In this document: piece after piece, positions 40,140 to 51,261 of the stretch
Position numbering within the stretch: the stretch's first letter is position 1
Layout of the letters: each line of letters begins with the position of its first letter
Assembly (NCBI GenBank): GCA_964036155.1
Contig: OZ038422.1
Span: forward strand, 70,703,201-70,767,200
Direction: 5' to 3'
DNA from: Diploscapter coronatus
Taxonomy: Eukaryota > Nematoda > Chromadorea > Rhabditida > Rhabditidae
Length of the DNA stretch: 64,000 nucleotides
Made by a program: the position numbers and the translations under genes
The notes under the pieces: model-generated
What the model saw: only the letters and a program-made list of their open reading frames with translations
What the model was told of the DNA's origin: nothing
The model's database searches: none

Positions 40140-41147
40140 TTCGAACTGATTTCGAACTTTTATTCCGATCTAAAATAAACTCATCAATTTACCAGAAATC
40201 AATAGAAATAAACAACGAAAGAGGAAAATCGAAAGCAATGTGATACGTTGTGCAAAATGCAGTGAAGAGAATAGAGTAATGATGCACCAATTAGAGACGG
40301 AAAATTCCTGATGGAAAAGGGTGAACATTGGTGAATGTAAGGGTGGGATAGAGGAAAAGTTGCACACGTAATGAAGGTTTAGAAGAACTAGACAGAAGTT
40401 GAATGATGATAGAATGACCTTGTGAATGCAAAAAAGTTGTACCAGTAATAAATTTTAGTCTTCAGTGAAAAAGTCATTTTGTCATGTAATAATTTTCAAC
40501 TTGTATCATGCTTTATTTTGTAACCTTCTTTTTATTTCATTTTGTCACACAATTTCCTATTTTTGTATGCCATATTATTTTTTTCTTTTATAAATCACAG
40601 AGCTACTTCATGATCTGAATTGTGCGAGTTAGAAACATCTATAAATTTCTAGAATTTCTACATACATTTCTAATGAACATTTACTTTCGAAAAATGTTTA
40701 AATTATTTATGCTTCTGATTGCCCAAATCACCTGCAGTATCACAGGTATTTGCAGAGATAAAATTGGAAAATTAATTAACTATTAGAAAAAGTAACTGTT
40801 TGTGGCTATCATTTTGAGTCTTTATTATTAGGTCTTCAAAAATAAAAATTTGTTCCATTTTCAGCTGATTTTAGAATCGTTCATATGGTGCTGATCTTGC
40901 TGAATTTTCATTTCAAAATGCTTACTATCTTTTGAAAAATAATATCTCTGATGATTCGTATCATTTTATAGGAAAAATTAATTATAGAGAAAGCTTCCCA
41001 AGTTACGAAAAATGAATGCTTGTGAAGTTCGAAGAAAAACAGATTTTACGAAATTATCATCATCTAATGTCAAATTTCTAAAATCAATAGATTAACCGCA
41101 ATTACACTCTTGAGTTATATTTTATTCAGATAAACTTACTTTCTAAT
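40140..41147. other. Intergenic between RMC1 and receptor gene A
   Basis: Divergent promoters of RMC1 (-) and receptor gene A (+) must lie here. A short signal-peptide-like exon candidate occurs at 40693-40744 (MFKLFMLLIAQITCSIT, then a GTATTT donor). No receptor-L exons follow it before the next gene, so it may be a relic of a third paralogue. Confidence 0.35.
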
Positions 41148-43507
41148 ATGATCCAAATTTTGACTATTCTTTTGATTATTACTTCTATAAATCTCGAGAG
41201 TATGTTGATAAGTTTAAATAATCATTTAAAATAAATAATTTTAGAGGTTTGTGAAGTCAACGAGGATATGTATCTGGATCAATTGCCAGATAATTGCACG
41301 CATTTAAAAGGAACTTTATACATTCGAAATCTCGATACCTATTTGGCATGATAATGATAGCCTAACTTCAAGACTAACAATTTTTAGGTGGCGACACAAA
41401 AGCTGCAAAATGTGAAGACGATTTCTAATGGCCTTATTGTTCATCTTACAACATTTGAAGATTTATCATTTCTATCGAATCTAAGTTCAATCAATGGGAA
41501 ATCTTATGAAGGTTTTGAGAAAACTAATATGGGCCATTATTCAGAATGAAATACCAATTCAGGAAGAGCACTACTAGTTTCACAGAACAAATATCTGCGA
41601 AAACTTGGATTTGAAACTTTACGATATATCGATGGAACAAAAGGGGACTCAATAGTTAGACAAAATGATTATCTATGTTTGAGCGATAGTGAGTTCAATA
41701 TCTTAATGAATATCGAAGCAATAATGGTTGGAGTTGCACATTGTTCATATGATAGTTAGTTTACGATGGTTTAATTACAAAATTGGAAGAATAATAAACT
41801 TTAGCGACGAAGTCCACATGTTACTCTGAATATTTTCCGCTAAGCAGCAATAAGCTTAACGATTGCCAAATAGTCTATGGCGTGATTTTAACAGATATAA
41901 GTATGGGAATTAAAGGAGATCATTACATTTTCGATAAGACTGAAATAATTTATGGAGGAATTCGTATCTTTAGAACAGGAATCAAGAAAATTTCTTTTCC
42001 AAATTTAACCAAAATTGTAACAACTCGTCCAGGTATGCAAATAATAGGCAAATGTTAAAAATTTCACGAATGGTTTTTAGAAATACCTGCACTACAAATC
42101 GAGTATAATCCTTATCTGACTCATATAGAATTCCCCAAGCTAGAAAGCATTGTTACGTCATTAACGAATGAAGTTACCGATGTTTCAATTATGAGCAATG
42201 ACATATATCATGTTCCTCAACATTTCTGTGATAAAATTTTAAATATTACCTCACATGTTCAATTTTTCAACGAGGGGAATTGTGGTAAAGATATATGAAA
42301 TGCATATAAACAAGATAATTCAAAAATTCAGTATTAATGAACCATAGCTCGTATTTATCTCAACTGATAATATTTAATTCCATAGCTTCATTGGAACTAT
42401 TCGTTTATATAGCACTAATTATAAAAATATTTAAATATCGACATGAATATCGATTAATCGACAATTATTATCTTCAATTTATGATAATGTGTGAATTTAT
42501 AAACACCCTTGTTCGTACGTTGGAATTCGTTGTAATTTCTAATGTATTGTTTAAAATACTATCTTCAAAAATTTCAGTTAGTATTTGATAATGGTAAGAC
42601 AGCTATCGTTCAAATTACAAATTTGTCAATACTAGTGTCTGGTTATAGTTATATACTAAAAACACTTTTACATTCTACCCAATATATGCGTGTACTTTCG
42701 AACATGGCTTTTTCACTTATTCGAGCAAAGAAAACAATTAGGTAAACTTCTATGAATAGTTCATAAAGCATCTTTAGAGATCATCTATGGCCAAATAAAA
42801 AACATTAAATCTAACTCTTTAATATTTTTCATTAAATAATATGCATTAGTCTATGAATTAAAAAATAATATTTAGTGCTCCATTTAAATCACGATATATT
42901 TTAATTTCTCAAGTTAGTATTATCATAATACCAATTCTAGTAGTATGGAAATGGTACACCTATGAATTCGACAATAATCCATTTTATATTGATGAGCTTA
43001 AATATGTATGGCTGTTTTATGTCTGAATTTATCACGAAAATTATCTGAACTTTAGGATCCCAGTCAAATTCCCATTTTTAATATGATTAATTTATGCATG
43101 CAACTTTTTCTAGTTATTACATTGCTCTTGCATTCTAAGCTAGTAAATAGCAGTCAATCAAATCTAGAAGATGAAGTTCATATTTATACTTTACAAATGA
43201 TAAAAGTAGGCTTGAATTGGGATATGCAAAATTAGAATGAATAATAAATTTTTAGGCTATTATTGATTTTATATTTCAAGTTATAAACTGGAATTTACTC
43301 ATGCTCTTAAGCAGTGAAATGTTACTAATATCTAGGATATTGAAACATGTAATTCTTTTTACTCTTTGCTTTACATATATTCATGTACTTATCCACATTT
43401 TTCTAGATACGAAACGTCATATCATATCGTCATTATTGCATAAATGGGATAATAAATTTTTGGATCCTCAAACGTGCTCACGCTACCACAATAAACTAAA
43501 AAAGTAG
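41148..43507 (+). CDS. Receptor L-domain protein with C-terminal ~7-pass membrane domain (gene A)
   Basis: Eleven exons: 41148-41199, 41245-41345, 41388-41511, 41563-41754, 41805-42032, 42081-42284, 42332-42543, 42578-42741, 42876-43005, 43056-43205 and 43256-43507. They encode 602 residues. Residues 1-16 are a signal peptide. The extracellular half (about 300 residues) has two insulin/EGF-receptor-type L domains. The first opens with LPDNCTHLKGTLYI and repeats LLVSQNKYLRKLGFETLRYI. The second opens with DCQIVYGVIL and has LQIEYNPYLTHIEFPKLESI. The C-terminal half (about 300 residues) has roughly seven hydrophobic segments, including LELFVYIALIIKIF, ILISQVSIIIIPILVVW, LFLVITLLL and FTLCFTYIHVLIHIFL, then a basic tail. 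IRLD proteins of nematodes carry such L domains. I do not know of a described seven-pass fusion. The second intron starts with GC (41346-41387, 42 nt). It is a tandem paralogue of gene B. Confidence 0.82.
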
Positions 43508-43628
43508 CAGGTGAATGTTTCTGAATATCTTCTACAATTTCTCAGGTGAAATTTCAAAAGTTAGATGAATATTTCCAAGTAGTGATTATATTGGGAAACA
43601 TGCATTGACTCTGCAAATTATTGACTAC

Positions 43629-45668
43629 ATATAAGAAGTTATTTATAAAAATCGAGTATGGGGTGGTACCCAAGAAGTCGATCCTCAAATTTCGAGCTGA
43701 TTTTTTGTCTCTGGGGGTTTTCGACTGCGCTGATGACGAATCTGACGGTTAAAACCCGATCCGACCACTTGTTCCGCATGTTCCGGAAGGTCCGCATCTG
43801 GTAGTTTCGAAAAATTCTATTCTCGTTATTCGGCATGGGAAAAATTCAAATTTAGTATCAAAATGCTCGCAGAGGCCAGCTGAGCACAATTATGAAAAGA
43901 TCTCGTCGAAATGACACCGAATAAGGAAGTTGTGATGAGCATAGTGAAACATAAGGAAAATAGCATATCGATTTTTCGCTTCTTTTAATTTTTAACTTTT
44001 TAAAAGCCCCAGGTTCCGTGAGTTATTTATACTGAGAAGTAGTCCAGGTCTTCTAGTTTCTGAAACACTTGACCGTTTCTCTATAGACTGCCCGCTAGAG
44101 GAGAAATTCCACTTCTTCGGAGAGTTGTCATGGCTCACTTTTGCCAAGTTTGATTTCAAAAATTCATAACTTCCATAATTCTGAACTAAATTCGATAATT
44201 CTTTTTTTGTTTGATTACTATAGATATTAAATTTATCAGACACTAAAGGAGAATTTTTTTGAATATTGATTTTTTGCAGAAATGCGCATTTTTCGCGTCT
44301 TGATTGTGTACTTTTCGATCCGTACTGTGTTTACGCGTAAATGACGTTGGAAAAATTCGTCCTTCCAGTATGTTGCGTAGATGGACATGGTAAACAAATT
44401 TATTCCAGAACCGATCTTGGATTCACATTGGTATGAGCTCCATAATTTTTTGAAGTTCAATGACCAATTATTGCAAAGTGCCTTTAGGGCAGTAAATTTC
44501 AAAAATTCATATCTCCCTGTGTGTGCATATTCTAGAATAAGTTCTGGAACAAAAGTTGATCAACTTGAAGAGCTCTGCAAGATTTAATGGGAAACTTAAA
44601 AATTAATTCACATTATCCTTGTAAACACAGTACGGGTATATAGGGTAACTTAGGGTAATTTCTCCCGCCAAAATTAATTTCTAAAAATTTTATTTATATT
44701 CTTTTCATATTCTCCTCGACAAGATCTACAAAACAAAGAAATAATCATGAAATTTGGCCTGATACGTAGGGAGATATGAATTTTTGAAATTTACTGCCCT
44801 AAAGGCACTTTGCAATAATTGGTTATTGAACTTCAAAAAATTCTGTAGCTCAAACGGTAATGAATCCTGGGTCGATCCTGGAACAAAGTTGTTCACCATG
44901 TCCATCTACACAAAATACTGGAAGGACAGATTTTTCCAACGTCATTTACGCGTAAACCCAGGACAGGTTGAAAAGTGTGCAGCTATGACGCAAATAGGTG
45001 CGCATTTCCGCAAAAATCGGTATTCAAAAAAATTCTCTTTTGATATCTGATAAACTGGATATTTATAGTAATCAAATAAAAAAATAATCATTCAATTTGG
45101 ATGGAAACTATGGAAGTTATGAATTTTTAAAATCAAACTAGGCAAAAGTGAGCCATGACAACTCTTCGAAGAAGTGTCATTTCTTCGCTAGCGGGCAGTC
45201 TATAGGAAAACGGTCAAGTGTTTCAGAAACTAGAAGACCTGGGCTACTTTCCAGTATAAATAACTCACGGAACCTGGCACTTTAAAAAAAAATAAAAATA
45301 AAAAAACGCGAAAAATCAATATGACATTTTCCATATGTTTCACTACTTTCATCATAACTTCCTTATTCGGTGTCATTTCGACGAGGTCTTTTCAGAATCG
45401 TGTTCAGTTGGCCTCTGCGAGCATTTTGATACCAAATTTTAATTTTTCTCGTGCCGAATAACGAAAATAGATTTTTCTGGAACTACCGTATGCAGACCTT
45501 CCGGAACAGGCGGAACAAGTGGTCGGATCGAGTTTTAACCGTCAAATTCGTAATCAGCGTAATCGAAAACCCCCGGGGACAAAATATCAGCTCGAAATTT
45601 GAGGATCGACTTCTTGGGTACCACCCCTCTCTACAAAAAACTCGATTTTTATAAATAACTTCTTATAT
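43629..45668. mobile_element. Fold-back element, about 2.0 kb, arms about 0.95 kb
   Basis: Left and right halves are long inverted copies of each other. The outermost match is ATATAAGAAGTTATTTATAA at the left (from 43629) against its reverse complement ending at 45668. Each arm carries two stop-free stretches whose translations are clearly related: 43639-43836 (-) with 45451-45654 (+), sharing RNKWSDRVLTV and ISSKFEDRLLGYHP; and 44236-44502 (-) with 44784-45050 (+), sharing MKFTALKALCNNW and FFQRHLRVN. The arms have diverged by substitutions and small indels. The spacer is around 44510-44780. No transposase motif was recognised. It separates receptor genes A and B. Confidence 0.75.
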
Positions 45669-45765
45669 ATGAATTAGAATTACAGAACATGTAACTTTCT
45701 TTCTGAGTGGTTGTCATCAGAAGATGCAGTATTTTCACTCTATGATGATCACCAATGCTCGTATA

Positions 45766-48684
45766 ATGGACAGAATATCGATTTGGTTGTGCATTTCTGG
45801 ATTTGTTATATCTCAAAAATCGTGCTTATACGATGGAATAGTTGATTTGCTACCAGATGATTGCGAAATAATTATGGGATACGTACTAATATACGATGAT
45901 ACTTCGATGCAGTCAAAATTGGTTAGAATTTTGCAATTAGTTAAAGCCTTCGAAAGAGTCTAATTTATTACAGAATTTGAGCAAATTCGCTAAAGTACGT
46001 GAAATTTATGGAGCATTGCATGTTATTGGAACGAATCTTCTAGATTTAAGTTTCATTAGAAACTTGGAACAAATTATAAATCGTAAGTAATAACAAAAAT
46101 TTTATTCTTAATTCTATATTGCATGATATAAGTTCGTTTTCTTGAAATGAAAACACGTGATTAGACATTTAAAAATAGAGATGTATTTGAATTAGTATAG
46201 TAAAATAAATAACACACCTTTAAGTTTCAGTTCATGATTCCTATATCCTTCAACCAGTTGAGAAGCCTCGGAATGTTTTCGAGTTAACTGGGAACAATCA
46301 AATGCAACGACTAGGATTACCGAGATTAGCATATGTAGATTTTTCTACTGAAATTCGTGAAAATCACAATCTGTGCTTATCTGAGATGGAATTACTGGCT
46401 CTTGATTATTCGGCATCAATAATGCGTGATTTTTACATATGTGGAGAGCCAAGAAGTAAAATTACTAGTTGCCACACTTTTCTCCTCTTTCCAAAAATCT
46501 TCCTCTATGAGAGGCAGAGTCCACCTTTACGCTCTAGCTTTGTTAACCTTACTTCTTCCTTTTGCCTTCAGTAGCGAGGAGAAAATAGAAGATAAAGAGG
46601 AGTGACGGAAAGGAAAGACACATAAAAATGTGCGAGGGAGAGGAGGGGGACTCTGCCTACTCAGCACAACGGTATTTTTGAAAAGAGGAAAATAGTGTGA
46701 TAATTATAATTCCGAAAATTTGATAAGAAAAATAGATCAAAAAAGATAAGTTACCAGCTATCACATTAGTTAATCCATTTTCCTAGTCATTGATAATATT
46801 TAATTTCAAAACTGAAGAAAAGATTAATTCAGTCATTTCCTTTTAATTGATTATTTAGATAAGACTTGTCAAGCGGCGAAAATTCATGAAATAACAGTAG
46901 GATGTGTGGTTTATTTTGGAACACTAGTATTAAATGAGGAAAGCGAATATGAAATATATCGAAATGCCAATAATATTTTGCCGAGGTTCATTAATAGAAG
47001 GAGAAAATTAATCCCTGCATTCAGGATAGCCGATATGAAGAGAATTTATGGGAAGTTAATAATCGCCAACACAACTATTATCACGACTTTTGGCATGACA
47101 AATTTGCGATTTATACGTTCATATAATTGTTGTAATAAAATAATAATATCCTATTTTTTACAAAATCGGTAAACTTCAGCCACACCAGTCGAAATATATA
47201 ACAATTCTCAACTAGAAAATGTGAATATTTTCATCGATGATAGTGATAATTGCATACCGGGAGTTAGTCCATTTGAGAGAAAAGATAGGTCGTCGTATTA
47301 TGTCGAAACTGCAATGACGTTCAAGCCATTTTTAACTGGATACATTTATGAAATTATTAATAATCCTTTGCTTAATTTACAAAGCATATGCAGTTGGACT
47401 TATATTCGTTTCATGAATGCCAGAGGAAACCAAAATAACTGTGGTAATTCAATATTTTTATTATATTCAAATTTGATAAAGCTTATGAAATTGACAATAA
47501 CTTTTCAGTATTTTACTATGCTACATTTATTGTCTATGTTCAATTTTTTGATTTATTACTTACACTATCAATGATATTGACAATCTATTCCGTCTGTATA
47601 TATCAAGTTTTGACAAGAAATCGAATACAGGATAATTTTATAATCATACTCTTTCTAATCGAAATGATATGTGGACTACTTTGCGTTATTTGGTACAGCA
47701 TTGCACCTTCAGTAAGATTTTTTTAATTAACAAATTGAATGATGAATATCACTAATAGTAAAAATATCAAAATGAAACAAGCCATTTAGATATGCTATCC
47801 AAGTAGATGCTTAATAATCGGTCTTCAAGTTTATTATGATGTAATTCCATACGTTGATCCACTCCGCTTCATATTTTCAGCTTTTCATACTTCGATTGTT
47901 TCGATTATTGCAATACAAAGAATTTTGATATTTTTCAGGTTTTCGTATAGAAAATATTTTAGAAATAATAATAATAATATACATTATTTAAGAATTGAAA
48001 TCTTATGGCATTTCTATGCCTCGATTGTTTTAATTTTTGCATTAATCGTAGGTGATACATATTTACCACTGCAACAATCATTGGTAAGGTTCTTTTTGTT
48101 ATCAGATACGGAATATTATTATGAATTTTGATCGACCATTTCTTCAAAATTGGATGTATAGCGGCAGGAATTACATTGCTCTCATACGCGTCATTCAAGA
48201 TCTACTTCAATACTGTGCAAACTTCGAATGCTTTGAAGTCTACACAACAGCGAATTATGAACTTGCTACTCTTCCATGTCTGATATTTTTAATAATTTCA
48301 ACAACCATTACCATAATTATCTATTATATATTATCATTTAGTCTATGGCAATCTTAATCGGAAATGTCCTCTCGATACAATTGATCGAGTTTATCTTTCG
48401 AATATTCATTTACACACATTATTCTGTCCAGTTCGAAACAATCTCGGTGACAAATTATCTTGTGATTTTTACAATCGTAAGTTTAGCAATTGTAACATTT
48501 TTCAATTTTATTTTACCAAACATAGATTCAAGAAACAAGTCGAAGATGGTTATTCGTTTGTGAAGCGGTATTTTCACTCCTGACGACAAAAGGATTCAGG
48601 AAGGCTAAAACGAAGATAACATCTTTACAATCAAGCAAAAATTCCGCCAAAGCATTCGTTTCAAGCACATCACAGTATATTTAG
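45766..48684 (+). CDS. Receptor L-domain protein with C-terminal multi-pass domain (gene B), possibly damaged
   Basis: Paralogue of gene A. Exons with consistent phase: 45766-45921, 45974-46082, 46231-46455, 46859-47128, 47180-47443, 47509-47711, 47790-48083 and 48106-about 48340. Two further exons follow in a new frame: about 48340-48476 and 48526-48684. The signal peptide is MDRISIWLCISGFVIS. L-domain signatures include LLPDDCEIIMGYVLI, LTGNNQMQRLGLPRLAYV and VEIYNNSQLENVNIF. Membrane segments include LLLTLSMILTIYSVCIY, IIILFLIEMICGLLCVIW, FHTSIVSIIAIQRILIFF and YASIVLIFALIV. The late segment IQLIEFIFRI aligns with IDFIFQVI of gene A. The join 48083/48106 needs a 22-nt intron. The link into the 48340-48476 exon requires either a donor near 48237 that would drop a membrane segment, or a frame break. 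A pseudogene cannot be excluded. Confidence 0.65.
46511..46658. repeat. Inverted-repeat insert in intron of receptor gene B
   Basis: GAGGCAGAGTCCACC near 46511 faces GGGGGACTCTGCCT near 46645-46658. The interior is rich in CTCTTCC on the left and GGAGAGGAGG on the right, so it can fold on itself. It lies inside a 403-nt intron (46456-46858), the longest of the gene, and so is probably a recent MITE-type insertion. Confidence 0.45.
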
Positions 48685-48689
48685 CATGA

Positions 48690-50418
48690 AAATCATTTAA
48701 CTTTACAATTTTTGAATAAAATACTTGTCTATGATTTATAAGCTAATTCATACGTGAGCTGATAAACATGATTTTTGGATCAATAATTCTGCTCCTACAT
48801 TCTCGAGAAAATTTTCAACCTTTTCTCATGAAAATGCTTGTGATTTCGTCATTTTTCCTGCATATTATTGCTGTGTTGATTATGTGACCTTCAAAGAATT
48901 TATAATCATCGATATATCATAGCTGTCATTTGGCGATCAATTGCATTGATAGATGGTCCAGTTGGATGTGCATGAAGAAATGAAAAAAGATGAAAAAGTG
49001 AGAAATGCTCAGTGAAAATGTTCCCCATTTCATTCTTGTTCGAGTTGCATCAGAGTGACGGCACACAGCTCTCACGTTTCTCCATGAAACTTCGAAAGAC
49101 GCAGCTTGAAATGGGGGAATCGGGTTTGGTCGTTCTTTGTTGGCAATTTACGTCTGTGTCTTTCCTCTCTGTCAGTCTCTGCCCTCTCGACTGTCCGTCC
49201 TCTTTTCCCTCCCTCCCAATCTCTCCCCTTTATGCTGTCATCTTTCGTTTTCTCCTTGCAGTTTCTGCTCTTTTGGCTTGTTCATTTTTGGTCCATCCAT
49301 AATTATGCCTAACCCAGTGATTTATGCGATAATTGCCCTGCTAATCAACGAATTATCCAATCGATATTCATTGCCAGGACTGTACGTGAATCTGTGCAGT
49401 TCTCCTGTTTCTTTGTTTGCCTTGCCGCTCTTTAGGTGTAAGACTCGCTTCTCTTTCGTGCAGATCTAGAGATTTGCACTATGGAAGGATACATTGCACA
49501 TTGCATATCAGCAGCTCTTCAAGATCAGCTTACCATTCTTCGATCATCATTATATTTATGAAAAATCGAAGCCGACGATTTGAGTTTCCGTGCATTTCAC
49601 TCATTCTTTTGTCTCAATAGATTGGTTTATGATTGACGGTTTCATAGGACAGATTTCTATTCTTTCTAATCTGTTATGTTTCATGTGAATTCCCTTGATC
49701 AACGGGATTATTCTTCTCCTCTATCGATTTCTGAGGCGTTGATGAGATCTGAGGCGAGAGGTGTCTGTCGATGTGAGTGATCTTTCTCCTTCGATTGAAC
49801 AAAGAAGAAGAAAGCAAAGCTCTGCCAAGTTCAACGTAGATATTTGTCGTCCTGGATATGATTAATCATGGCATGTCCGGCATCTCCTCATGGCCTTCAT
49901 ACCTCATCCCTTAACTCCCTTCAACCTGCCGACAGTTGGCATTTCTTATTCTACTCACTTCTTCTGACTCCACTGACTCCATCAGCATTGCATTGCCTAC
50001 TTCACTCATTTCTCATTCTTTTCTCGACTTTTTCCTTACTTTTCCGAAGGGTTAACCTCTTTTTGCCCACAATCTTTCTACGTTTTTCAGCAGTTTACAC
50101 AGGCCTTGGCTTTCATGCGAGAGCACTGCACCGAGAGGAGAGAGTCTTCTCTGCTGCCTGATCACTGAGAGAAACTGAAACAGAGACAGAAGAATTTACG
50201 AAGATGAAGGTTTCTACGTATTCGCTTTCTTGCTCTCTTCATCTTTATCTACTTCTCTCCTTACAAACTCCCCTCACACTCGCTCATCCTTATGTCGATC
50301 ACAGCTCCCAATAACTTATAACTTTTCTCTAGGTTTTTCTTGTAGGGGTATGACAAGAATCTTTAAGATAAGTTGAGCTCACAACGCACCGAAATGTTCA
50401 TACGTAAAACTTGTCTGC
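48690..50418. other. Intergenic, no gene supported
   Basis: Pyrimidine-rich segments on the plus strand (49150-49300 and 49870-50050) give hydrophobic or Ser/Pro/Leu frames of up to 110 codons in all three frames at once. That is typical of low-complexity DNA, not genes. No splice-consistent exon series was found. Confidence 0.5.
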
Positions 50419-51044
50419 CAAGGAAGGTACTTGAAGTGCCAATTTCGAAATTGGCCAAATTTGGTCTTAAAATTATCCTCCCACCCTAGTAAGTATTCTG
50501 GTAAAGTTTTACCGGCTGATATCCACTTTTACCCAAGTTACGGGCAAAGATAGATCGAAAATTTGCAAGGTTGTAAACTTGTAAAAATTCATAATTTTTT
50601 GCCCATGCACTATTTTGATATGGTTCTTTTGGTAAAAATACTCGCCTTGTTCTTCTCTTTCGATTGATACCCATTTTGGGGCATTTCGAGGAAAATTGAT
50701 TTTTTCGGTTTTTTTTGCAGGCTTTTGCAGGCCTACCCCCGGGTTGAAAATTTTCAAAAAAATCGATTTTTTTCGAAATATCCCAAAATGGGTACCAATC
50801 GATAGAGGAGATCGAACTGAGTATTTTTAGCAAAAGAATCATGTCGAAATAATGCACGCATAAGAAGTTATGAATTTTTTAAAATCAGCTTCTTAACTAT
50901 GGGAATGACCTAACTTTTCTCATAACTTGGGTAAAAGTGGATATCAGCCGGTAAAATTTTACCAGAATACTTTCTAGGATGGGAGGATAATTTTAAGGCC
51001 AAATTTGGCCAATTCCGAAATTGGCACTTCAAGTACCTTCCTTG
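50419..51044. mobile_element. Fold-back element, 626 bp
   Basis: Long, nearly full-length inverted repeat. CAAGGAAGGTACTTGAAGTG at 50419 faces its reverse complement ending at 51044. Arm sequences such as CAGCCGGTAAAATTTTACCA and CCACTTTTACCCAAGTTA recur on both sides. TGC flanks both ends (50416-50418 and 51045-51047), a possible 3-bp target duplication. The interior shares AGAAGTTATGAATTTTT with the 2-kb fold-back element at 43629-45668, so the two may belong to one superfamily. No coding capacity. Confidence 0.75.
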
Positions 51045-51261
51045 TGCGATAATTTTTGGGTTTTCATTTTTCAACCCATAAATTTGCTAAGCTTGTCAAG
51101 TGCCGGATCAATGTTCGAAAGTTAAGCCTCAAATCTACTGGCTGATCGAGCTAATATCGGTGCAGACTTCTCTGTCACTTCGTGTCATGCGTGTATATTC
51201 TCAGCCTTTATGAAGATGTCAATAAGATCGAAATTCCTTTTTCAGTGATAATTTGATTTCA

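Noticed and set aside
43639..45654. Frames inside the arms of the 2-kb fold-back element as host genes
   Set aside because: They are mirrored in both inverted arms, so they belong to the repeat. No domain is recognised.
49012..49470. Three overlapping plus-strand frames of 68-110 codons
   Set aside because: All derive from the same CT-rich tract and translate to low-complexity Ser/Leu/Pro. No conserved domain.
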